Assembly: GCA_038503075.1 (NCBI GenBank)
Contig: JBCAML010000004.1
Location: forward strand, 1,199,149 to 1,263,148
Source: Gyromitra esculenta
Taxonomy: Eukaryota > Ascomycota > Pezizomycetes > Pezizales > Discinaceae
DNA: 64,000 nt
Direction of reading: 5' to 3'
The notes under the pieces: model-generated
Told to the model about the DNA's origin: nothing
Databases searched by the model: none
The model's input: only the letters and a program-made list of their open reading frames with translations
Program-made: the position numbers and the translations under genes
Shown here: positions 26,038 through 37,900 of the stretch, piece by piece
Layout: the number at the start of each line of letters is the position of its first letter
Position numbering within the stretch: the first letter of the stretch is position 1

Positions 26038-27250
26038 ATGTCGGCAACCGCAGCAACTCCCGGTGATGCTGTAGCGGTTTCCCTCGAGGGATCCATCGCC
26101 GTTGCCTTTGTGTTGTTGATTGAAATCCCAATCCTCACAGGAGCGCGTTTTTGGGTGATGCGCAGTAATATTCGAACTCCTTCGCGGACAGCCAGCGACT
26201 GTTTTTTCGTTCTCTATACCATCCTCATCTTGGCTTGCTCTATACCACTATTTACGAACATGTTCCACGAGAAGTATCGAGGAGCAAGGGCGTTTACTGA
26301 AGGTTACATGAAGGTATTATTTCTTGAGGTGCATGAAAGGGTTTCAACCATATACTAACTCTTATTGCAGAATGTCTTTGCCATCGGCCTGCTTTATACG
26401 CTAGAGATGTGGTCGATCAAAGCTGCCTTCTTGGCTCTCTATTTTGATCTCAGGTCTCATTTGACAAAAACAATGCTCACATTGCTATACGTCACTGCTG
26501 GGTGGCTTGTGGTCACATTTCTGGGCAATTTTCTCTTCCAGATGCTCTACTGCCATCCATTCTACACTTTCTGGTATGATGATTCTTTCCGGAAACTATT
26601 TTTTTTCTTCTTCTGCATAATGCTTACGGTCTGGGTTGTATAGGTCGATCGGTAAAGATAGCTGCAGCAGTATCATGTCCGCTCCTGGGACGGTCGTTAC
26701 TTCATGGACCAACATTACCGGGGATCTAGCAAGTAAGTGATGACAACCCCGGCTGGCGCGAACCCTGCACACCCCCTAGTACAATTCTAACATAGTCTTA
26801 ACTACAGTTCTTGGAATCGGTCTTGCAATCATTGGCAACCTCCGCGTGAGCCGAAGGGAGAAATACGCTATGCTTGTCGTCGGATGCATTGGGTCGATCT
26901 CTATCGTCTCCACCTTGATCCGATTCGCACTGTGTTATCGTATGGCACTCGCCTCCGGAGAGGGCACGCCCGACTTGATCCATTCCATCAACACTTGGTC
27001 GGTGATGGAGCTCCTCATGGCCCATATCGCGTTCTGCTTATTGGCGTTCAAAGCCTTGTTGAATCGACGACAAGATCTGAAGGAGACTCAGAATCACTCG
27101 AAGAATTGGTCAAGGGTTACTAAGAGCAGCCATGGGAAAGACGTGATCCATGTCAGCCATTCTATTGATATGGAATCACTGAAATCAGGAAGCGACACTG
27201 AACTCACTCGGCCATTCGGACCAGATGTCTACATAGGTAGAGCGGGTTAA
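26038..27250 (+). CDS. 7-TM fungal rhodopsin-like / PTH11-like protein
   Basis: Exons 26038-26313, 26371-26573, 26644-26732, 26808-27250; 336 aa. Seven hydrophobic helices can be traced, beginning with IAVAFVLLIEIPILTGARF and ending with LLMAHIAFCLLAFKALL, followed by a polar, charged cytoplasmic tail of about 60 residues. The pattern CHPFYTFW, then a loop with paired cysteines, then NITGDLAILGIGLAII and a basic SRREK before the next helix, is that of the fungal integral-membrane 'rhodopsin' domain found in PTH11-like receptors. No CFEM domain is present at the N-terminus. Function would be sensing at the plasma membrane, but a ligand cannot be inferred. It sits between two FAD-oxidase paralogs, an unusual place for such a receptor. 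Confidence 0.8.
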
Positions 27251-29103
27251 GTACAGCTATTCTCGGTTCTTTCACATCGACCAGATCGTATCAACTTTAT
27301 CTCATTTTTGTTTACTGGAGTTTGTGTGGAAATTGTTTGGAGTGTAGGGAACTGTCTGTGGAGCCCATGTTAGTACGGGATAAGACTACATTTCGTTTTT
27401 TTCGATTCCCGACGCATCATCCTTGAGTTTTTATTTCCTTTTTACCGTGTTTTCAATGTAACTATAATTTCTTTTTTGTCACTTGGATTATTATTATTTT
27501 TTCTGGAAAGGCGTATCAGATAGGAATAAGAGCCGGTTTCTTTTGTATTGTGTAGGGGGAAGAGGATTATAGCTTGGGTGCTTGTAGGTGAATGTAATTG
27601 TACGTTATTATACGGGCACCGTACTGGTTAGTTGGAAAGACGAAATAATATATTTGTCTCTTCCAATATCATGATCAATGGCGTTTTACAATTAGTCTTT
27701 ATGCAGGGACACAGATATACACCAATATACACGAGCGATGTAATACTGCATACTTGGATACATACATACCTAGATCAACTTTAGGTTCACAATAATATAA
27801 CTCTATAATTCTTGTGCACAATTGAGACTATTTGAAAGTGTTTGATCCACGATAGCGTTTGAGTGCTTAGGTATCTCGAGCTGTGAACTCGAGGCAAGCT
27901 ATAAATCACCCCTCCAGTATACGTAAGTATATACTTGTTGTATGGAAATATGGATCGAATTAAGTAAAAAACTACCCGACCAAAAAATCCACGAGAGGAA
28001 TATACCGCTATAGCTAAGTATACGCAATACCAAAATTCCGCCAGCTTACTTGGTCTGTCCTAAACCTCTTTAGCCTAGTAGACGCCAGCTCCTGTCTAGT
28101 ATAGATACCTCGAGCCAAAGCATGCACTATGACACCAATATGGAATACAGCAAGTATCCAAAGCGCCGCAAACCCCAAGGCCCAAGAGGAAGGATTAAGA
28201 CCCCGAAGCTCACCCCACCTCACTCACTGTAGGAATGCAAGGGTGCAGACCCCGAGCAATCCTAACCACATACCAAACGCCGGACCCCATTTAATCCTGT
28301 AGGAAGCCCCCCCCAAAAAAACCGATTCTAGAATATCTCTCAAGAAAGCTATAATATTCACAAGCATCGAAAAATCCCGCAAACACGCAAACACGCTCTA
28401 CGCTGCGCATGCAAGAACCACGATTCAATCCCGCCAACCGCCCCGCAACTCAAATTTCTGGTGGATTCGCCCCGGCATGTGGATATCATGCGCCGGAGAT
28501 TTCTACACCCGATTCTACTGTTTCATTTGCACATCCAGCCTTCCTCTTCCTAGGGGTAATTTATTCTACCCGCAACAGAAAGCATGCGGAGATAAATAAA
28601 TCCCCCCCCACTCGCGGGCTCATGTTGGCTACCCGGGCGACTCCTCGAATATACACGTACTTATGGTGATACTGATTCCAAGTGCCTAGTTGCTTTGATC
28701 TGCTGATCAAACTCTATTGTCTTGCTAATTCATACGATGAGTAAAGGTATGAGTTTATGATGCATGAAAACTATTCGGTTAGACCAAAAACTAGGCTATT
28801 TCACACGAACAATCGTAGCTGGAATCACAATGTTTATTGATTATTAAATCGGCTTAAATTTTTTTTTAAATTTATCATACATGCTATTAAACCTAAGAAA
28901 GGCCAATATCTCTATAAACTTTATACCAGCTGAAACCCGGAACATGACCCCCGATCGTTCGTTTTAACATAAGAAATCTCTTTTTGTCTCCTTGAATGTA
29001 CACACAACACAAACTAGGTAACTGTCAGCCAGATACTCAGGGACACAGCGGACGGCTAACTCGGAATAACTCGCGTTTTTCTGAGTAATGCAGTATTTCA
29101 TAC
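27251..29103. other. Intergenic, 3' ends of the 7-TM gene and FAD oxidase 2
   Basis: 1.85 kb, AT-rich, apart from the possible broken small gene at 28014-28367. Nothing else recognised. Confidence 0.4.
28014..28367 (-). pseudogene. Possible small two-helix membrane ORF with an in-frame stop
   Basis: Reading from ATG at 28367 gives 47 residues with one hydrophobic helix (FGMWLGLLGVCTLAFL), then TGA, then the same frame continues for 69 codons with a second helix (WALGFAALWILAVFHIGVIV) and a basic tail. One nonsense codon in an otherwise coherent frame suggests a recently broken gene, or a misread exon border, since a GTGAG-like donor overlaps the stop. No family recognised. Confidence 0.3.
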
Positions 29104-30832
29104 TTAAAGTCTTGGGATCGGATGGAAACCGTTAAAAGTTCCATTTGGATCATATTTGGTTTTAAGGACCTTCAGGGCTAATTGTCTCCATGAATCATAT
29201 CCGTATTTGGCACCCCAGTTCTCATCACCGTGGGCATAGTTAACGTAAACTGTGGGCTTACTGAAACCGCTATGGGTATTGAGAGTCGCCACCGCACTTG
29301 AGCCCCAAGCTGAGGCAACATTATCAAGCGATGCGTCGGTATAGCCTCCACCGAGAAGTCTGTTATTCCGATAGTTAGCGCCATCCGCCCCAAACAGAGG
29401 AGAGAGATGAAGAACTACTTACACAACATGCTTTTGATCACGGTGAGGATATGCGGTTAGATTAGCATCCACAGCTTGGACGGCCTGATTAGGGTATGTT
29501 TCGAAGATCATAACAGTTCCGGTAGCGGTAGGGTTCGCTTTGATGAAAGCTGCGTACGAGTTGAAGACCGTTCGTACATCCGCAACGTTATAAGATTTTA
29601 AACTTGTAGTGTATGAGTTCTTCCGGGGACCTCCAACACACGAGATTTGGAAGAAATTCATGGCGCCCTGGTCGTTCAATTGGTTCCATGGAATCACGGT
29701 GTCGGTACGGACAAGAGTTGCAATCTTTCCAAAATTTGCCTCGAAAAGAGCTTTTCCTGTGGCCTCAGGGCCGGCATAAACATAGTTGAAGATAAGAACA
29801 GGCTACATAGTGTTAGAAAGTATATCTCATAACCGTTAATTGAACATATCATACGAACCAGCGAGTCTGCATCCGGGACCACCAATACATATAAACTAGC
29901 CTCAGCAGGTTGATTAAAGCTGTTTATAGCGGTGAATAGAGCTTCGAGACTAGCTGCTGCGTAGACAACATCGATGTTGAGGTGGTTTCCCGAGTTCTTT
30001 TGGTCATAGATCTTGAACGTAGCCTGTATGACGATACCGAAATTGTGGCCTGCTCCCTTAAGTCCCCAGTAAAGGTCCACATTTGATGATTTTGAAACCG
30101 TTATAATATCGCCACTCGCGGTCACAACACGCGCAGATATTAGATTGTCCGCAATCAATCCATAAAATCCTTGGAAACGGCCATGGCCACCTCCAAGTGC
30201 TGCACCGAGAAACCCGACACAATTGCAAGTTCCAGTAGCTAAAAAAAGGTCAGCGATTGAAGTTTATTACATATTCACACAATCGCTTTAAACTGACCCG
30301 TTTCTTTCCCGGCAGCAAAGAGCTTTGGAATCACTTCACCAACAGACACACCACCACCAACAGTCATAGTGTTTTTTGCGGAATCAATCGATATGGTATC
30401 AAAACCATCAATTTTAATCAAGATACCGTTCTGAATCGCGGCTAGCGTGTTTCCCCATCCGTGACCTGCATTCTGGGCCAAAACCTTTCTACCCTTCGCT
30501 TTTCCGTATTTAATCTTTAAAGATAGGTGTCAGATTTAGGTATCATATTACTCGAGTAAGGTGGAACGCACAACAGCAGGAATATCTGACTCTGTGGCAA
30601 CTTTTACAACGGCAGTGATCCCTGGAGCAAAGTACGGGCTGTACCTCGCAGTCAAATTTGCAAAAAGCGAGGCATCAGTTGGAAGGACGATCGAAGCTCC
30701 ACTGGAAAGCTGGGGCCCAAGCTCAGCAACAATAGTATCTGCACGCTTGTAGAGACTAGTCGAAGCCTCTGATGTTGCAGATGATAAACCGATAGCTCCG
30801 GCGATAGCTAGTAGGATGGAATAGCTCCACAT
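29104..30832 (-). CDS. Secreted FAD-linked oxidase, berberine-bridge type (copy 2)
   Basis: Exons 30832-30572, 30514-30298, 30238-29859, 29802-29423, 29359-29104; 497 aa. Signal peptide MWSYSILLAIAGAIGLSSA. The FAD-binding histidine lies in NAGHGWGN (near residue 105), CNCVGFLGAALGGGHGR (near 160) covers the second flavin-attachment region, and KTKYDPNGTFNGFHPI is the BBE end motif. The second exon is 217 nt in both copies, the other exons differ by at most 15 nt, and all four introns fall at equivalent places and phases, so it is a paralog of 20748-22502. Intron 3 uses the rare donor GTTCGT; the neighbouring GTATGA would break the frame. An upstream in-frame ATG at 31033 would bury the signal peptide, so 30832 is chosen. 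Two oxidases in one cluster may act in sequence on one intermediate (inference). Confidence 0.88.
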
Positions 30833-33560
30833 GATGAGAAATTGAAGATTGGAGGCAGAGACAGTAACCAATTGATACTTGGATAGAAAACTGTAAGGCC
30901 TGAGTTTGACAGTGGAGAATCGGTTACTAACGGAGATCTTCAGCGAATTTCTGGGGTAGATATAGAGAATTTCCGGGAGCGAAAAAACGTGCTCGTCTAC
31001 CATGAAAACGTGGCCTGGAGCCTCATGATCCATGTATATTAACAGAAATTCTTCCTATTCGTAAAGTCCTGCAGATATTGTAGGGTAGAAGCATTGTATT
31101 CCCACGGCAGATCCTGGGCTCGTCTGAAAACCCTCCATTAGGCAAGAGCAGAGGGTCTCTAAGGAAGATAGTACTTCATCCCGCGATGAGAGAGCTTGTG
31201 GTGGTGGTGATTTTCAATTTAGAATAGTACTTTCAGTGATAAGTGAGGTTGCTGATAGCATTTGGATGATTAAACAGGTACACTTTAGAGCGGGTATATA
31301 CTAACGAACATATCCAAGCGCTGAGATCATGAGCCCGAAGCTCCCTGGGGCAGAAATTCCGGAACTTCTGATAGTACAAGATCAGCCGATTGCAGCAGGA
31401 GCTAAACTTTACAGCGAGGAATCAATCTTTCCGTTCCTGCAGGTTCGCTTGTTGAGCCTCACTCGCTGTGATTATTTGAAAACTTGATGACACCTACCTC
31501 ATGACGTCGTCAGTCCCTTCTTCATGGAAGCGTAGAACACACAGTTACACTATGTTCTGAGACCTGGTGAGATGTTACCAGTGGCACAGGTTTAGAACAC
31601 GTCCATTCCAAACCCCACCTACCAAAGGTTGCTGCAGTTGCATATACGTCCCATTGCTCCTTCCATTCCTAGATTGTATTATGCGTGACAAAGCTCTGGT
31701 TGGCGCTTAAGATATTAATCATCCTTGTCACACCTATTTTAGTAGCTGATTGCATGAACATATATATTTGCGCGTATTACCTGGAGGCACAGCTCTCCGA
31801 CCACCATGGCCATTCAGATTACTCGACATAGCTTGGAGTTGCGGTTATTTGGGGTTGGTTATCGGATGCTTTTCATCACATGTAAAACATGGTGGGATGG
31901 AGATTAGTGGAAGCGCGTTTACGAGTAGGGCTTGAAGTGTCTTGTGCATTATTAGGCAGTAGCTAGGAGAGAGCCTAGAAAGCACACTTACTCTCTGAAA
32001 TATGTGCTTGTTTCAAAATATCCAACTGTGAGGAATACTCGATCCCAAGATCCGAATTGTTGGTTTTGTTGCCAAAAAGCGAGCTAAGGTTCACAAAAAC
32101 CCGTATGTCTCACTCGTGTCCCACGTGCGCGATGTTGTGCATCAACACAAACGCAATGTGCGTCAGGGAACAAGCATTGCAGAGCCGCCAAAGAAAGAGC
32201 CGCAACTCCTTCCTAAAAAGAACAAGAACCTTCAGAACCTCCCAAGTATCAAAATATGCATTTAGGCTCTGTATCTGTTAAATCCAATCAACCAAAACCA
32301 GGATCGACCGGTACTTGATACAAGTCGTGTCGCAAATAGTTGAAGCAGAAAAGCTAGGCATCCGCGTGTGGGTGATATTTGCAATAGTCTAGACTAGAGG
32401 CACAAAATGATTCCTTATCCCCCGTTCTCCGGCTCCTCGCCATTCTTAAAGCATAGGTATAGTTTATCTATTGATATTAGGTGAGTTAATTTTCTAACTC
32501 CAGGCAGCCTGAAATGGCGGATGCAAAACCTATAAGTACGTCAAGGACCGTTCCCAAGCTCACACAGTCCCATTCTATACCTCCCTTCCGAGTCTCCTAA
32601 CTATGATAGGGATTAAGAAGCCTATTTCGAACACCTATAAACTAGATATATTTTTCAACGCCTGTCTTATTTCTAGCTTACTTTCTATGGTTACCGGTCT
32701 CTGTAGAGTTGTGACCTAACAGCGTGTGAGGTATACGTAGATATATATTGGCGCTAAGCACTGGAGGACAAGGCAACTAAAGTGCACATACATTTACAGT
32801 ACAATCGCCTTATAAGGATAAGATTTCCGATCTCGACAGGGGATATTTTGTGTGTAATAGGCCTTTTTTATAAGGATATAGAATCGTTCTAATATCATAT
32901 CTTTATAGAGCGATTGTACTGATTGCTGACTGCACAAAACACCGGGCAGAAAATGGTATTAACCAAGGGCTATGTGATTAGGTAAGAACGATTTGAGCTA
33001 CCGCATATTAAATACAAGATCTTGACCTCTGTATATATCTAGTGTGGTGACTAGGTACGAGTTCTCATTTTGGCACACTCAAATCTTATATCTAATCAGG
33101 ATCTTTCTTGATCTAACGAGGTCATTTATTTATCTATCCGATTGAAGTTGATATCTCCTACCCCCCAGCCTATGGCTAGATAGTCAGAGCCAAGACTTTC
33201 CCCTCTTGCTTGAGTGGGGATGGCATTGGCTTGGGTGAAAACTGTATTTTCTTGTATTCCTCCTCTGGTGATGATGCAAAAGCGAATTTATGCTTTAGAT
33301 AGCAAAATAGAATAGGGAAGAGATGACAATACTACGGATAGGGATTTGGTTTAACTGAACTATCACCGTTTTCCAAAGTGTACCATACTGAGAGATAACT
33401 ACATGTACGTACTACATCACGAGGAGGGGTATGCCATCATTTTTTCATTTAAAACAATGAAACGAACAAAGTTTTTATTAGCCTAGTAGACGTACAAGAT
33501 TTTATCCTAATTTGATGACTGCAATTTTTACCTATTTGGCTTCCAATCCAGGTGTATCCG
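30833..33560. other. Intergenic between FAD oxidase 2 and the enoyl reductase
   Basis: 2.7 kb. Contains the promoter of FAD oxidase 2 at the left and a small inverted-repeat element at 32797-32921. No convincing gene. Confidence 0.4.
32797..32921. mobile_element. Short pogo/Fot-like MITE
   Basis: 125 bp. Left end CAGTACAATCGCCTTATAAG; reverse complement of the right end CAGTACAATCGCTCTATAAA. The left flank is TA, while the right flank starts with AT, so the target duplication is imperfect. CAGT termini with TA targets fit the Tc1/mariner pogo group. No coding capacity. Confidence 0.65.
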
Positions 33561-34950
33561 CTAAGAATCGTCCACTACATCAATATAACTATTACTGATA
33601 TTACCACTAGGAGAGAAGACTTACCAATCAAATATACTAGCTTCTCGGCAGACACTTTCCACTCCTTCTGTTGTTTCAGCCCTTCAAAAACACCCGCCAG
33701 TCCTCCAGGCACAACTCTAACCGGATGGGTCTTCAGTTTCCCTTCAGCAAGGAGCTTCTCAGCAAGGACCCAGAATCTCGCGGAGTAAGTTCTATTCTCG
33801 AGGGATCCTGGAAAAGGAATGCCTTTCAGTGTATAGGGCTCGCCGTAGACGGAGTAACCGACGGTGACGCTTTGCTCGATATCTGGGCGAAAGGGGGACA
33901 TGTCAAGATATTGGAGATTGTGAATCTGACCGCCAGTGGGGCCATAACTAGATTTACGAATTAGAATTCTGCAATATCGTGGGAATCTAGGAGAATATAC
34001 CTCTCAGTGACGATCTCGGTGGTGCCTGGGCGGCAGATAGTGTTGAGGGCTTTAGTGAGTTTGTTACCGGTGGCGGCTTTGATTTTGGCAACGATTTCAG
34101 GATCATTCTTTGAAGTGTAAGTTAATCCCGCCTACAATTTTTTCAATGGAGGACTTACATAATCAAATACTTCATCCGCTCCCATTGATTTGACAAGATT
34201 AAAGTTCTTTGGAGACGCAGTAGTGATAACTTTACAACCTGAGAGCTTGGCATACTGAATGGCTAGGGTGCCCATCGCTGAACTCCCACCATAAATCAAA
34301 ACTGGGAAATTATCTTTAGCGGGCTCAGTAGGCCACGGGAGATTCAATGACTGATACAAGCTCTGCCCAATTGTCGTCACAGCTGTACCAAGCGTAGACG
34401 CATCCTCGAAACTCACTGAGTCGGGAATCTTGAGTGAGATATCCGCCAGTGCAATGACATACTCGGCAAAGGCACCGGTGTCTGGGTACTTGTTTAGATT
34501 TCCAAAAACGAAGCCAGCAACTCGATCACCAGGTTGGTACCGTGTAACGTTAGGACCGACAGATACCACGACACCTGCGTAGTCATTGCCGATGATGGCG
34601 CCATTGTTCTCAGGAACATAGAAGTCATAGATACATTGCCTTTAGGAATATGTTAGTTGACAATGCACAATTCAGTGGGGAGAGCGGATAAATCACGTAC
34701 CAATCGATAGGGTTCTTTGTATCCCAGGTAGTAATTACGTTAGCTAGATATCTCATGATGATTGGTGATAACTAACCTGTGCTGTGGTGACGTTTTTAAC
34801 CTATGATAGATTTCGTTAACATCATGTTCCCTTATCAGAAGGGCTTGCCGTAGCTAAACATACGATAATCTGACCCTCTCCAGGAGTAGGGATTGGAGAA
34901 TCAACGATCTCTACCTGGCCCTCGCCTTTGGTCCTTAGAGTCTTTGGCAT
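33561..34950 (-). CDS. Trans-acting enoyl reductase, LovC-like (MDR family)
   Basis: NADPH-dependent reductase of the zinc-independent medium-chain dehydrogenase family that partners a highly reducing PKS. Exons: 34950-34864, 34800-34777, 34714-34701, 34639-34159, 34107-34001, 33947-33625, 33574-33561; 349 aa, close to LovC (about 360). The N-terminal GroES-like part includes NPIDW and GNDYAGVVVSVG; the Rossmann part has LIYGGSSAMGTLAIQYAK near residues 155-175; C-terminal VRVVPGGLAGVFEGL is typical of these proteins. The zinc-ligand cysteines of classical alcohol dehydrogenases are not seen. Exons 2, 3 and 7 are only 24, 14 and 14 nt, but every junction has GT..AG ends and keeps frame. Divergently oriented to the PKS, 4.6 kb away; expected to reduce enoyl-ACP intermediates on that PKS. 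Confidence 0.88.
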
Positions 34951-37900
34951 GGTGAGCGAGCTTGTGATGGATAGATGTGTCTGAGAGAGATGATGGTAGG
35001 AAGGTTGGTGGGATGAAGGTTGTATGGAATGTTATCGGGTGGTAGTGAGGCGAGCAAACAGCAAGCAGGTGATATATGGAAGAATCAGGAACAGAAGAGA
35101 TGATTTATACAGAGTGGTTTGCAAGGCACTTGGCAGAGATGTTCTCATTCAATGGATATACATGTAACTGTCTATAATTTCTTGGCTTATCAAGCGATGG
35201 ACTTCTACCTAGAAATTTTGCTTAATATGTGAAAGCAGGGGTGCAAGAGAAAGGCACGAAGAGAAACCCGGCAAAAGCCGTCAGGATACATGTAGTGAGC
35301 CGCTCCCGATATTGCAGCTTAGGCGACTTGCTGGAAACAAGATGCAGCCCCGAGCGGCAACGGGGCGTCAAGCGTGTATTCCAAGCTACGCCGCATGAAT
35401 CCCCTTTGAGGGCCCTTCTAATACGGTTCCGCCCTAAAATACCTCAACCTAGGTTCGAAATTTCGAAATTCAAGCACAGTAACCCACCTTGTTTGTGGTC
35501 GTGATTTGATAAAGGGAAAGTCGCACAAAACCGTTGAAACCTCAAGTGGCAGGCACTCAGCCGCCAAGAACAACGCCCCAATGTTCGAGAATGGCGGGAG
35601 TGCTGCAGGGTTGCAGATCATGGTTGACTGTTGGTCTGTGCGCGACACTCCTTTTTTCGGAACACCACTTCAGATTACTAATTCGTAGTAAAGGAAGGTA
35701 GTCTGATACTACAACGCTTATAATTAAGCATTAATCCCAGTGAGCGTTTGGTCAGATTTAGCGCTTTGCCTACATGTATGTACTGTTTTGATTCGTTATG
35801 TGCTTATCGCTATGGAACAGGAACTAAGCAAGCTGCTGAAATTTATGCATGGAAAATCGATAGCGAGGGTATACCCTAGTGAATCTTAGGTTCGATCGGT
35901 CCACTCGCCCAGTTTCAATAATCCCGTAAAGTTATTACACTTGGAAGTGCTACATAGGCAGGATTAGGCAGCTTGAACCAAAGGTCACGATCCTAGAGCG
36001 TATATCAATGTAAGGGAAGTCGCACAGGCCTGCGAACTTAAGTAATGAGATTCTTATTTTAATTTGAACTCCTTCGATGGGAAATCTCGAGACATGTGTA
36101 AATTCTGCATTATTATAATATATTTGCAATTGCCTTGGATTAAATTCAGCGCCCCACCTTGTAAATTACTGATCCATCTGTAGCTTCAATAACCCGGTAC
36201 TTGTAGGCAATGTGACACTATCAAAATAGGTAGTTAGAGCGAACTACATGCAGCCCCACATGCAAATTCCTAATCATTCACAGTGCTCATTGGCGCTAAC
36301 GGGTTGATCTTCACTGCATAGAGCATTCGCCTATAGCGAATCGTTTATCCGGCGAGTCTGTAAAGGACCTGCCAGAAAACTCGGGGTATGTTGGTACCGC
36401 CCTGTGAGATGGGTCCCGGTAGTTTGTTCAAGAGTAAAAACGGGAAACTGGCAACATCACGATGTCAGAACAACAATTCTTAAGGCGCGTACATACTCAG
36501 CGGGACTTTAAGTTTCGGCGGATTGGTTGAGTCGGAGACTGGAATTAGGGTAAACATGAATCTGAAGGTTTAAATGTAGGTGCAAGTCCTGCTTGCATTC
36601 CTCCTTTAGAAACCTTCTTAGTGTACGCGGCTTAATCTAGTTTAGCCTCGGTCTAACTACCACGTTCTTATTCCATTGGGTCGGGGCGGCAAAACCGGCT
36701 ATTTCTTTATAGTGGCGATCCACTATCCGGAACCAGTACTGAGTCGTTCGTCATGGAGCTAACAAAATCAAACACGAAAGATAAATGAAGATACATGTAG
36801 TTATCTTATTTCCGCTTACTCTCGGCGAACTGAATACAGCTGAGTTAAATTCATTACTCGGCTCCTAGCGCTATCCTAGCTTGATATAGGCCTTACTGTC
36901 ACGCTCTTAAGCTTGAGTAGTAAAGCAATGGCGTGTGTCTTAATTAGAGTTGATGGTACCCTAAGGTAACAAAACTATAGACGGGCACTTCGTGAGTTGA
37001 ATAGAGTCTTTTGGTGTCTTGCTGATATATTTGCCGTATGCCTCTTCCGCAGAGTATAGGTAGCAGGGATGCACTGAACATCAGTAATGTATTTTGTCCA
37101 TTCACGGGGACCTAAAATATTCAAAGCAAAGAATATCACGTCACATGCACCAGCGGATGGTGGCGGTCTTGATGTAGATTACAACTTATACCGAGAAAAA
37201 CGTGTTGAAGCTCTCGATACCCCTTTCAGGGAGGAGTGGGCGCGTATCATGTGCGATTATTCTTGTCTAAACTCAATATTTGGAGCTAGACTGTTTGAAG
37301 CCCATTTTTATTTGGCAGGGCGATGCTTCAAATTAACGAATTCTGTAGAGCCGACTCAAGAACACTTAATGCCTCTGGAGCAATCAGTTTAAAGTCTCTA
37401 ATCAACACAACAACTCTTATACTACTAATTGCTTCAAGGGAGATTGAGGGGATATCTATACAAGCCTTGGTATTGACGATCCGCAACTTTGAGTGGGGTT
37501 GTTGTTATAGGAAGCGGGAACTGGATTATATCTCACTGTATTAAGGTCGACTTTGTTGCGGATATGGAAAGGTCATGCTTTTTAAGGCTGCTACTTGGCA
37601 ATGAATACGGTAAGGGATGCGCGTGAACTAGAAAGGTGTCTTAGTATTTGTCAGTCCTTGGCATGGCATGGCAGTCGCTGTAGCATGTGGTTAGGCCGCG
37701 TGTTGCTTGACATAATATAAAATAGAAAATAGCGTGGAATGATAATCTAATTGCTGACGCAGTCTACTTAGAAACTACGGATTATTTAAACGTGATAAGT
37801 ATGAGTGAAACAAACAATCTCATATGATCGTGATGTTACTATGCGAAAGTATCGGCCGGTGGATCAGTACTCTTTCCGAAATAGCTATTGTATCCAATCC

